Source: an uncultured Caryophanales bacterium (GTDB lineage: Bacteria > Bacillota_I > Bacilli_A > RFN20 > CAG-826). From it: 64,000 bases of DNA. Every line of letters starts with the position of its first letter. Position 1 is the stretch's first letter. Made by a program: the position numbers and the translations under genes. Where the stretch lies: positions 10,350 to 74,349 of the forward strand of contig CAMJAG010000001.1 of NCBI GenBank assembly GCA_946403545.1, given 5' to 3'. Positions 8,877-18,384 of the stretch are shown here, piece by piece. The notes under the pieces were generated by a model. It searched no databases. It was not told where the DNA came from and worked only from the letters and a program-made list of their open reading frames with translations.

Positions 8877-11800
8877 TTACACGGATAATGTAGCAGTTAA
8901 AACTGTGTTAGCTGCGACATAAGCTGCGAGGTCACCAGTACATGAATTGACTGTCATTGTAAGTGTGTTACCACTACCTGGAGCCAATGTCATTTTAATA
9001 ACACTTGCTGCGGATTGTAGTTTTGGAACATTAACTGTAACTTCGTTATTGAAGACGTTGTATGAACATTTAACTTCGCCACCTAATGCTGCGCATGAGA
9101 GATAGCAAGCACCGAGTTCATCAAATCTGATAGAAGCATCAACTGTACCACCAGCAATCTTACCATTGAAAGTTAAGCCTTTATATGGAGTGATTGCGGA
9201 GTAGATATTGTTGTCTTCGTTTAAGAACATCATGTCATCAACATAGAAGTATTCAGCTGAACCAGCACCACTCTTTGTTTGCGGAACGAATCCAACACCA
9301 TAGTATGTCTTAGATGGGTCTAATGTAACTGTAGCTCTTACCCAACCACTGTTTGCCTTAACAGTAATGTCGCTAGAGACACGTGCTGAACCGACGTTAG
9401 AGGATGTAATTGTTTGAGCTGTATAGACTTGAGTTCTAAGAACCATATCATAATTTGTTGGGTTCTTAACATAGAATGAGAAGACGTTTGCTTTTGTATG
9501 AGCTTGAGCTGTTCCTTTAAATAAGCCCCAAGTCATATATCTCATAGCGTTACTCTTGTTCCATTTGAGTTTGAGAGAGTTATTACCGCTATGGACATTT
9601 GCTGAACCTGTTTCAAGTGATAATTGATCACCATTACCACCCATTAATGACCAGCCGTTGCCACCGATTGGGGAACCGCTACCACCTGAGTAGTAATCAC
9701 AGTAATAAGCACCACGAGCACCAGAGATATTGGATTCATCTTTATTGCTTTGATAGTACATCTTACCACTTTCAGTATATGTTTCAGCGTTATCTAAGAT
9801 ATCAACCATTGTCATGTTAACGTTAGCTAAGATGTTAGAAATTGTACCTGTAGCGCTAACGTAAGTTAATGTCTTACCATCAGTGCTTAAGTTAGCAACG
9901 TATTTACCTGATGTAGCGAAATCAAATGTAATCTTGTTACCAGAATAGCTATATGTACCTGCCACATCTTCCATTGAAGCTTGAGCAAAGTCGAATAAGC
10001 ACTTGTTGTCTTTTTTGATTTCAATTGTTGCTGGGCATAAATTCATTGCTTTACCCATGAACATTTGACCAACTTCCACTAATTTGTCTGGTTCTGGTGG
10101 AACGAAGACTGCGTATGGATTTGCACCATAGACTTCAACGTCATCGATGTATAACCATGCTTCGTTTGCAGATAAGCTTGTGTTCTTTTCTGTGAAGATC
10201 ATGTAGCCATAGTAAACGAGGTTTGGATTAAGATCGATTTCGAAATGTTTCCATTGACCGATAGCTGCTGTTTGTTCGAATGTTTGTGCTCTAACTTGTT
10301 GATCTCTTGTGCCGTTTGTTGGAGCACTTTGAGAATACATAGAGACTTTGAATGATTTAACTAAACCGTTTGTCTTAGCCCAGAAGGAGAGCTTGTTACC
10401 ACGGAATGCTTGTTTTTCTGCTGTGCCATCGAATAAGCCCCATTGCATATATCTGAATGCGACTGATTTAGAGTGTTTTAAGCAAAGATAGTTGTTACCA
10501 GAGTGAGCGCCAGCTTTATCTTGTTTTAATTTAAGTTGTGAGCCATCGCCACCTAAGAGTGACCAACCACTTCCGCCCCAATCAGATGAAGCTGTTCCAC
10601 CTGCGTAGTATTCGGAGTAGTAAGCACCACGGCAACCACTTCTATTGTTTTTATCTTTGTTGGATTGATAATATGCAGTGCCATCTTTATCGTAACTTTC
10701 GAAGTTATCAACGACTTGAACTGCATCAAGATCCATTTGACCAACTTCTTGTGCTAATTGACCTTCAGCACTGACGAATGTAACTTTTTGACCACCATTA
10801 GTGAAGTTACCAACGTATTTGAGTGTTGCGCCATTATCACTAGATGTGAATACTAATGAATCGTTATTAGCAACGACTTTACCAGGAACTTCGACTGGAT
10901 CTTCTAAGTCAACAACCTTAGCTGTTGCAGCACCGTTAGCACCGATTTCGATTCTAACGATGTTACCAGTGGCTAACTTACCTGTGTAAACATTAGCAGC
11001 TTTATTAACTGTTGTTGTTTCTGCTCTTGCTTCTTTTAATGTAACGAAGCTGACAGAATCACAGAATGAAGCACATGGTTGACCACTTGTCTTATCGTCA
11101 CCTTGTAAATAGAATTCGATTCTTGTTAAGTAGTTAACGATGTCATCTTGGTGAATACCTGTCCAACCAGCAACTGCTTTAATGGACTTGCCTGCTTCAC
11201 CCCATAATGCCCAACCATCATCATCTAGTGGAATTGTGTATTCTGCATATTCACTAGTTGTTGGTTTGAGTGTGTAAGTGAATGAAGGAGCTTGTAATTT
11301 ACCTTCGATTTCAACTGAAGCGTGTAATAGGACTTTAACTGTCATGAAGCTTGGAGTCATGAGTCTGAATCTTAAAGCATTAACAGCGTTAGGGAATTCG
11401 CCACCATTGAAACGTTTAGCGAACTTATAGCCAACGTTGTTTCCCCAAGAGTCAAATCTTAATGCCTTTTGGCCTTCAACTGACTTAACGCCTAATGAAA
11501 CTGCTGCTTTAGTATCTTCTGTCCAGCCACCTTCATTCTTGTAGCCAAGTGCTACCCAACCAGCGTCTGTCATAGATGGAGAGTCAGCATAGTTTTCAAA
11601 GTCATCAACTACTACTAAGTCATCATATGTAGTAAAGACTGCGTTGAATTGTGTGTCTGCTGTGATAGGAGTTTTAATATCTCTATCCCATTTTTTGAAT
11701 CTGTAGAACTTAGATTCTTTATCGCCTCTTCTTGTAGGTGTTTCACCTTCATAAACAGCGCATTGACCTTCTTCAACTTGGCTGATTTGAACTGGTAAAC

Positions 11801-12065
11801 CATTGACTACGAATTGTACGATGTATTTTTGCTTAGCTGGAGTATAAGATGGAGTTTCTTTACTCGATGAGGAAGTATTTCCGCCACCTTGTGAACTTGA
11901 TGTTCCACCTTGAGAGCTAGAACCACCTTGTTCTCTAGATGTTGGTTTTGGTCCCCAACCTTCGCCTGGATCAACACTAGGATTTAAAATTCCGTGACAT
12001 GCGCCAAGCATTAATGCAGTTGCAAAAACGACCGGTAAAAAAGCGAATTTTCTCTTATTTCTCAT
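8877..12065 (-). CDS. Large multidomain glycan-binding surface lipoprotein
   Basis: The start at 12065 is preferred because AAGGAAAGG precedes this ATG; the nine codons upstream include that site. It gives 1062 residues with a lipobox LMLGAC. A Ser/Gly-rich linker of about 50 residues is followed by an InlB B-repeat-like domain (IVQFVVNG to FNAVFTTYDD). The pattern of a jelly-roll binding module plus a smaller beta domain then occurs three times. The modules open with VDDFENY (about residue 150), VDNFESY (about 448) and LDNAETY (about 752). The last two are close paralogues sharing YYQSNKD, RGAYY and RYM.WGLF. No catalytic motif was seen. It lies upstream of the mannan operon on the same strand and probably holds polysaccharide at the cell surface. 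Confidence 0.85.
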   Translation of the reverse strand: MRNKRKFAFLPVVFATALMLGACHGILNPSVDPGEGWGPKPTSREQGGSSSQGGTSSSQGGGNTSSSSKETPSYTPAKQKYIVQFVVNGLPVQISQVEEGQCAVYEGETPTRRGDKESKFYRFKKWDRDIKTPITADTQFNAVFTTYDDLVVVDDFENYADSPSMTDAGWVALGYKNEGGWTEDTKAAVSLGVKSVEGQKALRFDSWGNNVGYKFAKRFNGGEFPNAVNALRFRLMTPSFMTVKVLLHASVEIEGKLQAPSFTYTLKPTTSEYAEYTIPLDDDGWALWGEAGKSIKAVAGWTGIHQDDIVNYLTRIEFYLQGDDKTSGQPCASFCDSVSFVTLKEARAETTTVNKAANVYTGKLATGNIVRIEIGANGAATAKVVDLEDPVEVPGKVVANNDSLVFTSSDNGATLKYVGNFTNGGQKVTFVSAEGQLAQEVGQMDLDAVQVVDNFESYDKDGTAYYQSNKDKNNRSGCRGAYYSEYYAGGTASSDWGGSGWSLLGGDGSQLKLKQDKAGAHSGNNYLCLKHSKSVAFRYMQWGLFDGTAEKQAFRGNKLSFWAKTNGLVKSFKVSMYSQSAPTNGTRDQQVRAQTFEQTAAIGQWKHFEIDLNPNLVYYGYMIFTEKNTSLSANEAWLYIDDVEVYGANPYAVFVPPEPDKLVEVGQMFMGKAMNLCPATIEIKKDNKCLFDFAQASMEDVAGTYSYSGNKITFDFATSGKYVANLSTDGKTLTYVSATGTISNILANVNMTMVDILDNAETYTESGKMYYQSNKDESNISGARGAYYCDYYSGGSGSPIGGNGWSLMGGNGDQLSLETGSANVHSGNNSLKLKWNKSNAMRYMTWGLFKGTAQAHTKANVFSFYVKNPTNYDMVLRTQVYTAQTITSSNVGSARVSSDITVKANSGWVRATVTLDPSKTYYGVGFVPQTKSGAGSAEYFYVDDMMFLNEDNNIYSAITPYKGLTFNGKIAGGTVDASIRFDELGACYLSCAALGGEVKCSYNVFNNEVTVNVPKLQSAASVIKMTLAPGSGNTLTMTVNSCTGDLAAYVAANTVLTATLSV

Positions 12066-12185
12066 AAGAATTCCTTTCCTTGCATTATGCAATATGTAGA
12101 AAGAGTTGGACTCTTTAACGGATTTATTATAGCCCGGAAATTAGTATATTTTATATATTAATTTAATAAACTTTACTAAAATTTT

Positions 12186-12361
12186 GTAAACATTTTAAAA
12201 AGTTTACGAAAACACTATTAAGTATATTCAAATATTTTTAATTTTAAATTTAGCGTGCGTTACGCGCAAAATTATTATTTATATATAAGGAATAAGAGTA
12301 GAGAATTTCAAAAATATTTGTTTACTAATTTTTATAAATGTTTACCAAAATAATGGTTTAC
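12186..12361. promoter_or_regulatory. GTTTAC/GTAAAC half-site cluster and GC-rich palindrome in divergent control region
   Basis: The 305-base gap between the surface lipoprotein and the CE6-type esterase has no gene. It holds GTAAAC (12186) facing GTTTAC (12202) across ten bases, then direct GTTTAC copies at 12320, 12340 and 12356. These match the half-sites of many LacI-family operators, although the usual tight palindrome with a central CG is absent. A GC-rich palindrome containing GCGTTACGC lies at 12257-12265. TATAAT on the minus strand (12126-12131) is a likely -10 for the lipoprotein gene. Binding by the LacI-type protein encoded at 7778 is inference. Confidence 0.5.
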
Positions 12362-12370
12362 AATATAAAC

Positions 12371-13285
12371 ATGAAAAAGTTTATTAAATATTTACTATTA
12401 TCCCCGATGATGTTTTCAGTTATCGGATGTGGAAATCAAACAAAATCAGAGGAAAAATCTATGGAACCAAAACCTGTTGATGTAGTAGTTATCTCTGGTC
12501 AATCTAACGCAGTAGGATGCACGCACGCTAAATGTATTACAAGAAGTATAGGTGCTGAAGCTTACTCAACATATATGACTGGTTATAACGACATTAAGAT
12601 TGCATATGATTGTTGGACGAAAGATGAAGGTCCAAGATTTTATTCTCAAAACAAATCTAAAGATGAAACATTTGTGAAAGTCATGTTAGGACAAGGAAAT
12701 GGCCTTGGAACATTCGGTCCTGAAATTGGTATTGCAGAAGCATTACATGAAAAATACGCTGATAGATTGTTCTTAATAAAATATGCTTGTGGCGCTTCTA
12801 ATCTAAAAGATGACTGGGCACAAAAGAATTCACCAATGTATCCTAGATTAATCGAATATGTTAAAAAACAAATGCAAAACTTAGTAAGTATGGGATATGT
12901 TCCTACTATTAAAGCATTCTGTTGGATGCAAGGTGAAGGTGATTCTTGGGATGGATATTATCAAGAATATAAAGATAATTTAAGTGGCTTTGCCGCTAAT
13001 ATTCGTGAAGATCTTAAAGAATTATCAGGTAACAAAGATGTTCCATTTATCGATGCTGGTATTTCTAATTCAAAAGATTGGCAATACTATAGACAAGTAA
13101 ATAACGCTAAACAAGAGTTTGCAGCAGAAAGCGAAAACAATATCTACATTGATACTATTGCTGCAGGAATGCACACTAACGTAGAACCATTTGACACTCC
13201 TGATACATGTCACTACGATACAGAAAGTGAAGTATTATTAGGTCACTTGTTCGCAGATGCATTCGAACCATTCTTAGCAAAGTAA
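12371..13285 (+). CDS. CE6/SASA-type acetyl-carbohydrate esterase lipoprotein
   Basis: The ATG at 12371 gives a proper lipoprotein signal (MKKFIKYLLL to VIGC, Cys20), so the 11 upstream codons in frame are not used. The mature enzyme is an SGNH hydrolase of the CE6/sialate-O-acetylesterase type. ISGQSNAVG carries the nucleophile Ser45, WMQGEGD the block III-like element, and the C-terminal TCHYD the probable His. It should remove acetyl groups from plant glycans such as xylan or glucomannan outside the cell. No Shine-Dalgarno site is visible; TACAAT six bases before ATG may make the mRNA leaderless. Five GTTTAC/GTAAAC sites lie upstream. Confidence 0.85.
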   Translation: MKKFIKYLLLSPMMFSVIGCGNQTKSEEKSMEPKPVDVVVISGQSNAVGCTHAKCITRSIGAEAYSTYMTGYNDIKIAYDCWTKDEGPRFYSQNKSKDETFVKVMLGQGNGLGTFGPEIGIAEALHEKYADRLFLIKYACGASNLKDDWAQKNSPMYPRLIEYVKKQMQNLVSMGYVPTIKAFCWMQGEGDSWDGYYQEYKDNLSGFAANIREDLKELSGNKDVPFIDAGISNSKDWQYYRQVNNAKQEFAAESENNIYIDTIAAGMHTNVEPFDTPDTCHYDTESEVLLGHLFADAFEPFLAK

Positions 13286-13305
13286 AAGAGGATTAATCCT
13301 CTTTT
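13284..13305. terminator. Bidirectional terminator between convergent esterase genes
   Basis: A near-perfect palindrome (AAAAGAGG, six-base loop, CCTCTTTT) is followed by TTCTTT on the plus strand and preceded by an A-rich tract. It overlaps both stop codons and the last codons of the CE2-type gene, so it serves both convergent genes. Confidence 0.85.
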
Positions 13306-14288
13306 TCTTTATCCATAATTTGATTAATTACTTCAATTAATTCTTTTGCCATTATGTCATGTTTATCTACATAAGCATGATTGGATATTGCCGTATTGTC
13401 TCCATCAAATTTATGGATAAATAGGTTTTTATATAATGGTTTTAGATATTCATATGTTGCCTCTATCATTGGGTAAACATCTTTTTCTTTTAAAGTGCCA
13501 TACACCATTAAGATTTTTAGATCAGGATTTTTGGATAGCTCACTATCGATAAGTTCCTTATAAGTCTTCTTAAAGATGTTTACACGATTTAAAGAGTCTT
13601 TAACTGCAACATATGAATAGTCGTTAGTGCCTAGGCTAACGATGAGTAGGTCTGCTTTTTTATCATCAACATAGTTGATATCAGAGCAAACTTTTACTTT
13701 ATCTTTATAATTTATAATTCCTATTTCTTTTGGATTTGTGTAATCAGAGAACACTAATCCCCATCCACTAGCGGAGAATATGTCATAGTCATAACCAAGT
13801 TCATATAATCCATGAAAGCAAAAATCTCTTATAGAATCGTTGACATGAATACTTGCGTCACCATCATGTGCTAAGATACCAAATCCTGCGATTGTGGAAT
13901 CTCCATAAACTTTAACTTTGTATTTATGGTTGAAGTCGTAATCTAATATCTCTCCATCAATATCTAGAGAAGAAATAACAAGAGCATTATCATTAGCTTC
14001 ATTTGCTTTAAAAATATCTACAAAGTGTTCCTTATTATCATTAAAAGAATAATTAAATATAGGGTTTTTAACGAGGATTTTGGTTTTCTTGTCATAGTTT
14101 TTATCTAAGATTAAATAAATGTATCCAGGAGCAGGAACTAGTTCTAATTTAATAGAAAAACTATTTCCTTTCATTTTGAAAGAAAGACCTGAGCCTCCGT
14201 TATAAAAGGTATAACTTCCATCATTGATGGAATATCTACCAAATAATTTAAGTTTATTTAAACTATTGAGCATAGTTAGATTATACAC
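13293..14288 (-). CDS. CE2-type acetyl esterase (SGNH hydrolase), cytoplasmic
   Basis: A 331-residue two-domain protein. The N-terminal beta jelly-roll is at residues about 10-120; the SGNH hydrolase domain follows with VYGDST (Ser131), SASGWG, GTNDYS and a C-terminal DKHDIM that would supply Asp and His. This order is characteristic of CE2 esterases, which deacetylate glucomannan and xylan chains. No signal peptide is present, so it probably acts on imported acetylated oligosaccharides, complementing the secreted CE6-type esterase. The start is uncertain: a GTG at 14288 adjoins the stop of the trpB fusion, while an ATG lies at 14273. Neither has a clear ribosome site. Confidence 0.85.
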   Translation of the reverse strand: MYNLTMLNSLNKLKLFGRYSINDGSYTFYNGGSGLSFKMKGNSFSIKLELVPAPGYIYLILDKNYDKKTKILVKNPIFNYSFNDNKEHFVDIFKANEANDNALVISSLDIDGEILDYDFNHKYKVKVYGDSTIAGFGILAHDGDASIHVNDSIRDFCFHGLYELGYDYDIFSASGWGLVFSDYTNPKEIGIINYKDKVKVCSDINYVDDKKADLLIVSLGTNDYSYVAVKDSLNRVNIFKKTYKELIDSELSKNPDLKILMVYGTLKEKDVYPMIEATYEYLKPLYKNLFIHKFDGDNTAISNHAYVDKHDIMAKELIEVINQIMDKEKED

Positions 14289-15701
14289 TTATCTAAACAT
14301 ATGAGGATATCTTTCTAACATGTAATCCATGTCTTTATCCCCTCTACCACTTAAGTTAACTAAAATAGATCCACTCTTCATGTTTCTAGCACATTTAATT
14401 GCGTATGCCAAAGCATGACTTGATTCAATAGCAGGAATAATACCTTCTAATCTAGATAGTAAGAAGAATGCTTCTGCGGCTTCATCATCAGTAATTGATT
14501 CGTATTTAACTCTACCAATTTCCTTTAGGAAAGCATGTTCCGGACCGACACCAGGATAATCAAGACCACTAGCAATACTATAAGCATCTCCAGCGGATCC
14601 ATCAGGGTTTTGCAATACTAATGAATTAAATCCATGTAAAACCATTTCTTTTCCAAGTGTCATAGTAGCACTGTTTTTACCTGGTTCTTTTCCTGTTCCC
14701 ATAGCTTCAACGCCTACAATGTTAACCGGTTCTTCTAAGAAAGCTTCAAACATTCCAATAGCGTTACTACCACCACCAACGCATGCTGTTACGATATCAG
14801 GAAGTTCGCCCGTCATATCTAAAAATTGTTGTTTTGCTTCTCTACCGATGACTTCTTGGAAGTCTCTAACCATTAATGGATATGGATGAGGACCAACTGC
14901 ACTACCAATCACATAGAAAGCGTTTTTATATTCTTTCATGTATGCTTCAAAAGCAGCATCAACTGCTTCTTTAAGTGTTCTTGTTCCAAACTTAACAGGA
15001 ATAACATTAGCTCCTAAAACTTTAATTCTTGCAACATTTGGTGCTTGTTTTTCCATATCTACTTCACCCATATAAATGTCACATTCTAAACCAAAGTATG
15101 CTGCCGCCATTGCAACTGCAGAACCATGACTTCCTGCGCCTGTTTCTGCGATAAGCTTTTTCTTACCTAAATACTTAGCAAGTAAAGCTTGACCCATTGC
15201 GTTATTAAGCTTATGAGCACCACCATGGTTTAAATCCTCTCTCTTTAAATAGATTTGAACTCTACCTAAATAGTTAGATAAATTTTGGCAATGATAAATA
15301 GGAGTAGGTCTTCCTTGGTAGTTCTTTCTTATTTCTCTGAGTTCTGCGATAAACTTGCTAGATTTAGCAATTGTCTGATATCCATAATAGATTTCATCCA
15401 TTGCCTTTTGTAAGTTTTTAGGTACGAAACTGCCTCCATAACGTCCAAAATATCCATCATCGGTTGGATACTTCTTTCTATAGTTTTTAAAATCAAATTC
15501 GATTCCTTTTAAAGGAGAATCTTCAAATAATCTTTGTCCTTTAACTCTTCTATCTAAAGGTTTATTTGCATTCTCAGGTATTAAATACCTATGTCCTTCT
15601 AAGATTGCTCCTTCAATGCGTCCTTCTTTGAGTAACGCTCTTACTCTTCTTTCATTAATGCCGAACTTTTCAGCGGCTTCTGTTACGGATATATATTTCA
15701 T
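14289..15701 (-). CDS. HTH-TrpB fusion (tryptophan synthase beta-like)
   Basis: Residues 1-45 form an excisionase/MerR-like winged helix (SVTEAAEKFGINERRVRALL, then GHRYLIPE). From about 80 to the end is a full TrpB fold: RYGGSFVP, PLP lysine Lys164 in GGAHKLNNA, Glu186 in AETGAGSHG, phosphate loop GGGSNA and C-terminal GRGDKD. TrpB normally makes tryptophan from indole and serine with TrpA. Here there are no other trp genes nearby, the usual Gln of AETGAGQHG is Ser191, and the usual DLNHTGAHKINN reads DLNHGGAHKLNN. It could be a regulatory or moonlighting TrpB, or a related beta-replacement enzyme. AAAGGAAG precedes the start. Confidence 0.85.
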   Translation of the reverse strand: MKYISVTEAAEKFGINERRVRALLKEGRIEGAILEGHRYLIPENANKPLDRRVKGQRLFEDSPLKGIEFDFKNYRKKYPTDDGYFGRYGGSFVPKNLQKAMDEIYYGYQTIAKSSKFIAELREIRKNYQGRPTPIYHCQNLSNYLGRVQIYLKREDLNHGGAHKLNNAMGQALLAKYLGKKKLIAETGAGSHGSAVAMAAAYFGLECDIYMGEVDMEKQAPNVARIKVLGANVIPVKFGTRTLKEAVDAAFEAYMKEYKNAFYVIGSAVGPHPYPLMVRDFQEVIGREAKQQFLDMTGELPDIVTACVGGGSNAIGMFEAFLEEPVNIVGVEAMGTGKEPGKNSATMTLGKEMVLHGFNSLVLQNPDGSAGDAYSIASGLDYPGVGPEHAFLKEIGRVKYESITDDEAAEAFFLLSRLEGIIPAIESSHALAYAIKCARNMKSGSILVNLSGRGDKDMDYMLERYPHMFR

Positions 15702-15769
15702 ACCTTTTACTTCCTTTCGGTATATTAGTCCTACCTATTATATAAAATATGAAATATAAAGAAAAGAAA

Positions 15770-15783
15770 AACCCTTCCGGGTT
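15770..15783 (-). terminator. Terminator after alpha/beta hydrolase gene
   Basis: AACCC / GGGTT with a 4-base loop, followed on the minus strand by TTTCTTTTC, directly overlapping the stop codon of the hydrolase gene. Confidence 0.85.
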
Positions 15784-16714
15784 ATTTCGTTTTAATGAAT
15801 TCGTCTATTTGATCGAATATCTTTTCGTCCTGTTCCACTAGTCTGTCTAGTGATACATCTTTGAAGTAATCGATTCTTTGTTGTTTAGTTATAATCTTTT
15901 TCTTCTTAAGAAGATAATTATATGTTCCAAAGACTTCATCCATATATTTAGTAGCAGCGTCAGTGTAGTTCGGATTATGTTTTCGACCCGTAACTTTCAA
16001 GCATGTAATATTTGGATTATTTAACTCTTCAACCTTTTCAAAAGAAGTAGAAATAGGCACCATTACATCATTATCTGAGTGGATAAAGAATAGCTTTTTG
16101 CTGGTGTTTTTGAGGAATTCTAAATTGTTTAAATCATAATATTCAGGAATTGTTTTCTTTTCATATTTAAGAATTCTACGAACAAAGAAGTTCTTCTTAA
16201 GCAAAGCTTTGATTTCTATCGGAATAGATAAAAAGCCAGATAAGATAACCGCTTGATCAATATCGTCTCTAATATGAATTAAGTTAAGAGCGGTATAGGC
16301 ACCCATAGAATGTCCCACTAACACTATTGGTTGTTTAATCTTCAAAAGATCTAATAATTCCATAGTGTCTTTAGTAGGCATATTAACGCTTTCTAATCTT
16401 TCACCACCAGAATAATCACAACCTGTATAGTCTAAAGTTAAGACTTTATATCCTCTTTTTGCCATTTGTTCTATTTCTGCTAGGTAGCAGCAATGTCCAG
16501 GTCCTAATCCATGTAAAAAGAGAATTAGTTTATCTTGGTTGTAGTTTTCATAGTAATAGTAAAAATAGCGGATATCCACTCCTCTTGAGTTGATGAAATG
16601 ATATTCCTCTTGTTTCAGACCTTTAAAGTCGAAATGACTATGATAAGGAACCCCTATTTCTCTATCATAGCGGCATACAAATTTATTTCTATAAAGTGTA
16701 GATATTAATCCCAT
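15782..16714 (-). CDS. Alpha/beta hydrolase (serine esterase/lipase-like)
   Basis: A 310-residue alpha/beta hydrolase. LFLHGLG carries the oxyanion loop, VGHSMGA holds the nucleophile Ser136, HSDNDVMVP the Asp, and GRKHNPNY probably the His. No signal peptide is visible, so it is cytoplasmic or membrane-associated; the substrate is unknown. It follows the cardiolipin synthase gene by 20 bases on the same strand. That gap has no ribosome site but has TATTAT 7-8 bases before the ATG, a possible internal promoter for a leaderless message. Pairing with cls hints at a lipid substrate (inference). Confidence 0.8.
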   Translation of the reverse strand: MGLISTLYRNKFVCRYDREIGVPYHSHFDFKGLKQEEYHFINSRGVDIRYFYYYYENYNQDKLILFLHGLGPGHCCYLAEIEQMAKRGYKVLTLDYTGCDYSGGERLESVNMPTKDTMELLDLLKIKQPIVLVGHSMGAYTALNLIHIRDDIDQAVILSGFLSIPIEIKALLKKNFFVRRILKYEKKTIPEYYDLNNLEFLKNTSKKLFFIHSDNDVMVPISTSFEKVEELNNPNITCLKVTGRKHNPNYTDAATKYMDEVFGTYNYLLKKKKIITKQQRIDYFKDVSLDRLVEQDEKIFDQIDEFIKTK

Positions 16715-16734
16715 ATTTGAAATAATAACATCTA

Positions 16735-18327
16735 TTAGAATAAAGCCGAAATAATTTTAAACAATCCACAGATACTGCGTGGAATAAGTCTTAGTTTAAA
16801 GTTCTTATCAACCTTCTTAGAAACACTAATCATTTCTTTGAAGTCATCACTGATTTGACTCATACACTTTACTTTGTAAAGAATTGTTCCACATTCAAAG
16901 TGATGGACAAGACTTCTAAAGTCAAAGTTAATAGTACCAACGAATGCTAATTCACCATCAGCAATTGCAGATTTCATATGGTTAAATCCAGGAGTGTATA
17001 AATAGATATTAACTCCAGCATCTAATAAATATCTGAAATTAGACTTTGCCAATAAATAAGCAAGTTTCTTATCTGGAATTCCTGGAACAATAAGATTTAC
17101 TTCAACACCCCTTAAAGCAGCGTTCCGCAAAGCATCTATGAGTCCATATGTAGGAATTAGATAAGGAGTAGAAATATCCACTCTCTTCTTTGCGTAGTTA
17201 AGAATATTGATGTAATTTTGTTCACCAATAAGAGCGCTATCGATATCACCTGGAGAATCTCCAAATGGCATAACGAATCCATCATCATCGAATTCTTCAT
17301 ATTTGTGATTGAGATATTTATCAAAGTCAGTAGCTTTACCACTAGCTAACGAATAGTTCTCTAAGAAGATAGAAATTAAGTTATCAATTCCACTACCTTC
17401 GATTCTAACCATAGTGTCTTTCCAATAACCAAATCTCTTAATTTCATTAGCGTATTCATCTGCTAAGTTCATTCCGCCTGTATAACCAAATTGATGGTCA
17501 ATAACCACTATCTTTCTGTGATCTCTGTTATTGTACATACCTGAAAGAATAGGTCTAAATGGATGGAATTTGTAACATTTTATGCCATATTTACCAAGGA
17601 TTTTAGGTGTTTTTGATGAGATTGTGCCACCACAACCCATATCGTCATAAACGATTCTAATTTCAACACCTTCCTTAGCTTTATTAATTAATTCTTCTTT
17701 GATTAGGTTCCACCACTTACCATCTGTAATGATGAAGAATTCCATAAAGATAAATTCTTTTGCTTTCTTAATGTCTTCATACATAGCAGGGAAAAATTCT
17801 TCACCTGACTTATAATAAGTAACTCTATTATTAGTATGAACACTCAAGTTTGTAGTGTTTTTTAAATATCTAAAAGCACCTACGGATTGTTGTAAATCTT
17901 TTGAGATTTGTTTTTCTTCTTTTTTACTCTTTTCAAAATGAGGAGTAATTGCGTCTAAATATGCTTTAACAATTCTTTTATCTTTCTTTCTAAGACCATG
18001 ATTACCAAAGATAAGGAACACTATTGAGGTGAATAATGGAAGTAAGAGCATTCCAATAATCCAAGGAATCTTAAATTCTGGATCTTCTGCTTTATTAACA
18101 ATTCTAAAGAAGATGAAGAACGCTATGAAGAAAATAATTAATCTACATAGTAAATAAACTAGGATAATTATTAATGCTGTATCTACACTTGGATTTGTTT
18201 TATCAATAATAAATAGAATGATATCATCTAAATAGAACTGCAAAACAATGAGTGCTGCAAACTCTATTAGTAGAATAAAAATAACTAACAAATAACCTGA
18301 AAGCAGGTTTCTAAAAAACTTTTTCAT
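16735..18327 (-). CDS. cls: Cardiolipin synthase
   Basis: A 530-residue phospholipase-D-family enzyme joining two phosphatidylglycerol molecules into cardiolipin. The N-terminus has two or three membrane helices (about 10-110). Two HKD motifs are visible: HRKIVVID followed by GYTGGMN (about residue 265), and HMKSAIADG followed by GTINFDFRS (about 450). Length and order match bacterial ClsA-type enzymes. It is the first gene of a short unit with the alpha/beta hydrolase. Confidence 0.95.
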   Translation of the reverse strand: MKKFFRNLLSGYLLVIFILLIEFAALIVLQFYLDDIILFIIDKTNPSVDTALIIILVYLLCRLIIFFIAFFIFFRIVNKAEDPEFKIPWIIGMLLLPLFTSIVFLIFGNHGLRKKDKRIVKAYLDAITPHFEKSKKEEKQISKDLQQSVGAFRYLKNTTNLSVHTNNRVTYYKSGEEFFPAMYEDIKKAKEFIFMEFFIITDGKWWNLIKEELINKAKEGVEIRIVYDDMGCGGTISSKTPKILGKYGIKCYKFHPFRPILSGMYNNRDHRKIVVIDHQFGYTGGMNLADEYANEIKRFGYWKDTMVRIEGSGIDNLISIFLENYSLASGKATDFDKYLNHKYEEFDDDGFVMPFGDSPGDIDSALIGEQNYINILNYAKKRVDISTPYLIPTYGLIDALRNAALRGVEVNLIVPGIPDKKLAYLLAKSNFRYLLDAGVNIYLYTPGFNHMKSAIADGELAFVGTINFDFRSLVHHFECGTILYKVKCMSQISDDFKEMISVSKKVDKNFKLRLIPRSICGLFKIISALF

Positions 18328-18384
18328 ATTAATTCACCTTCATAGTTATTTTAGCATGTGTTTATTTATAAACAAAAAGAAAAA

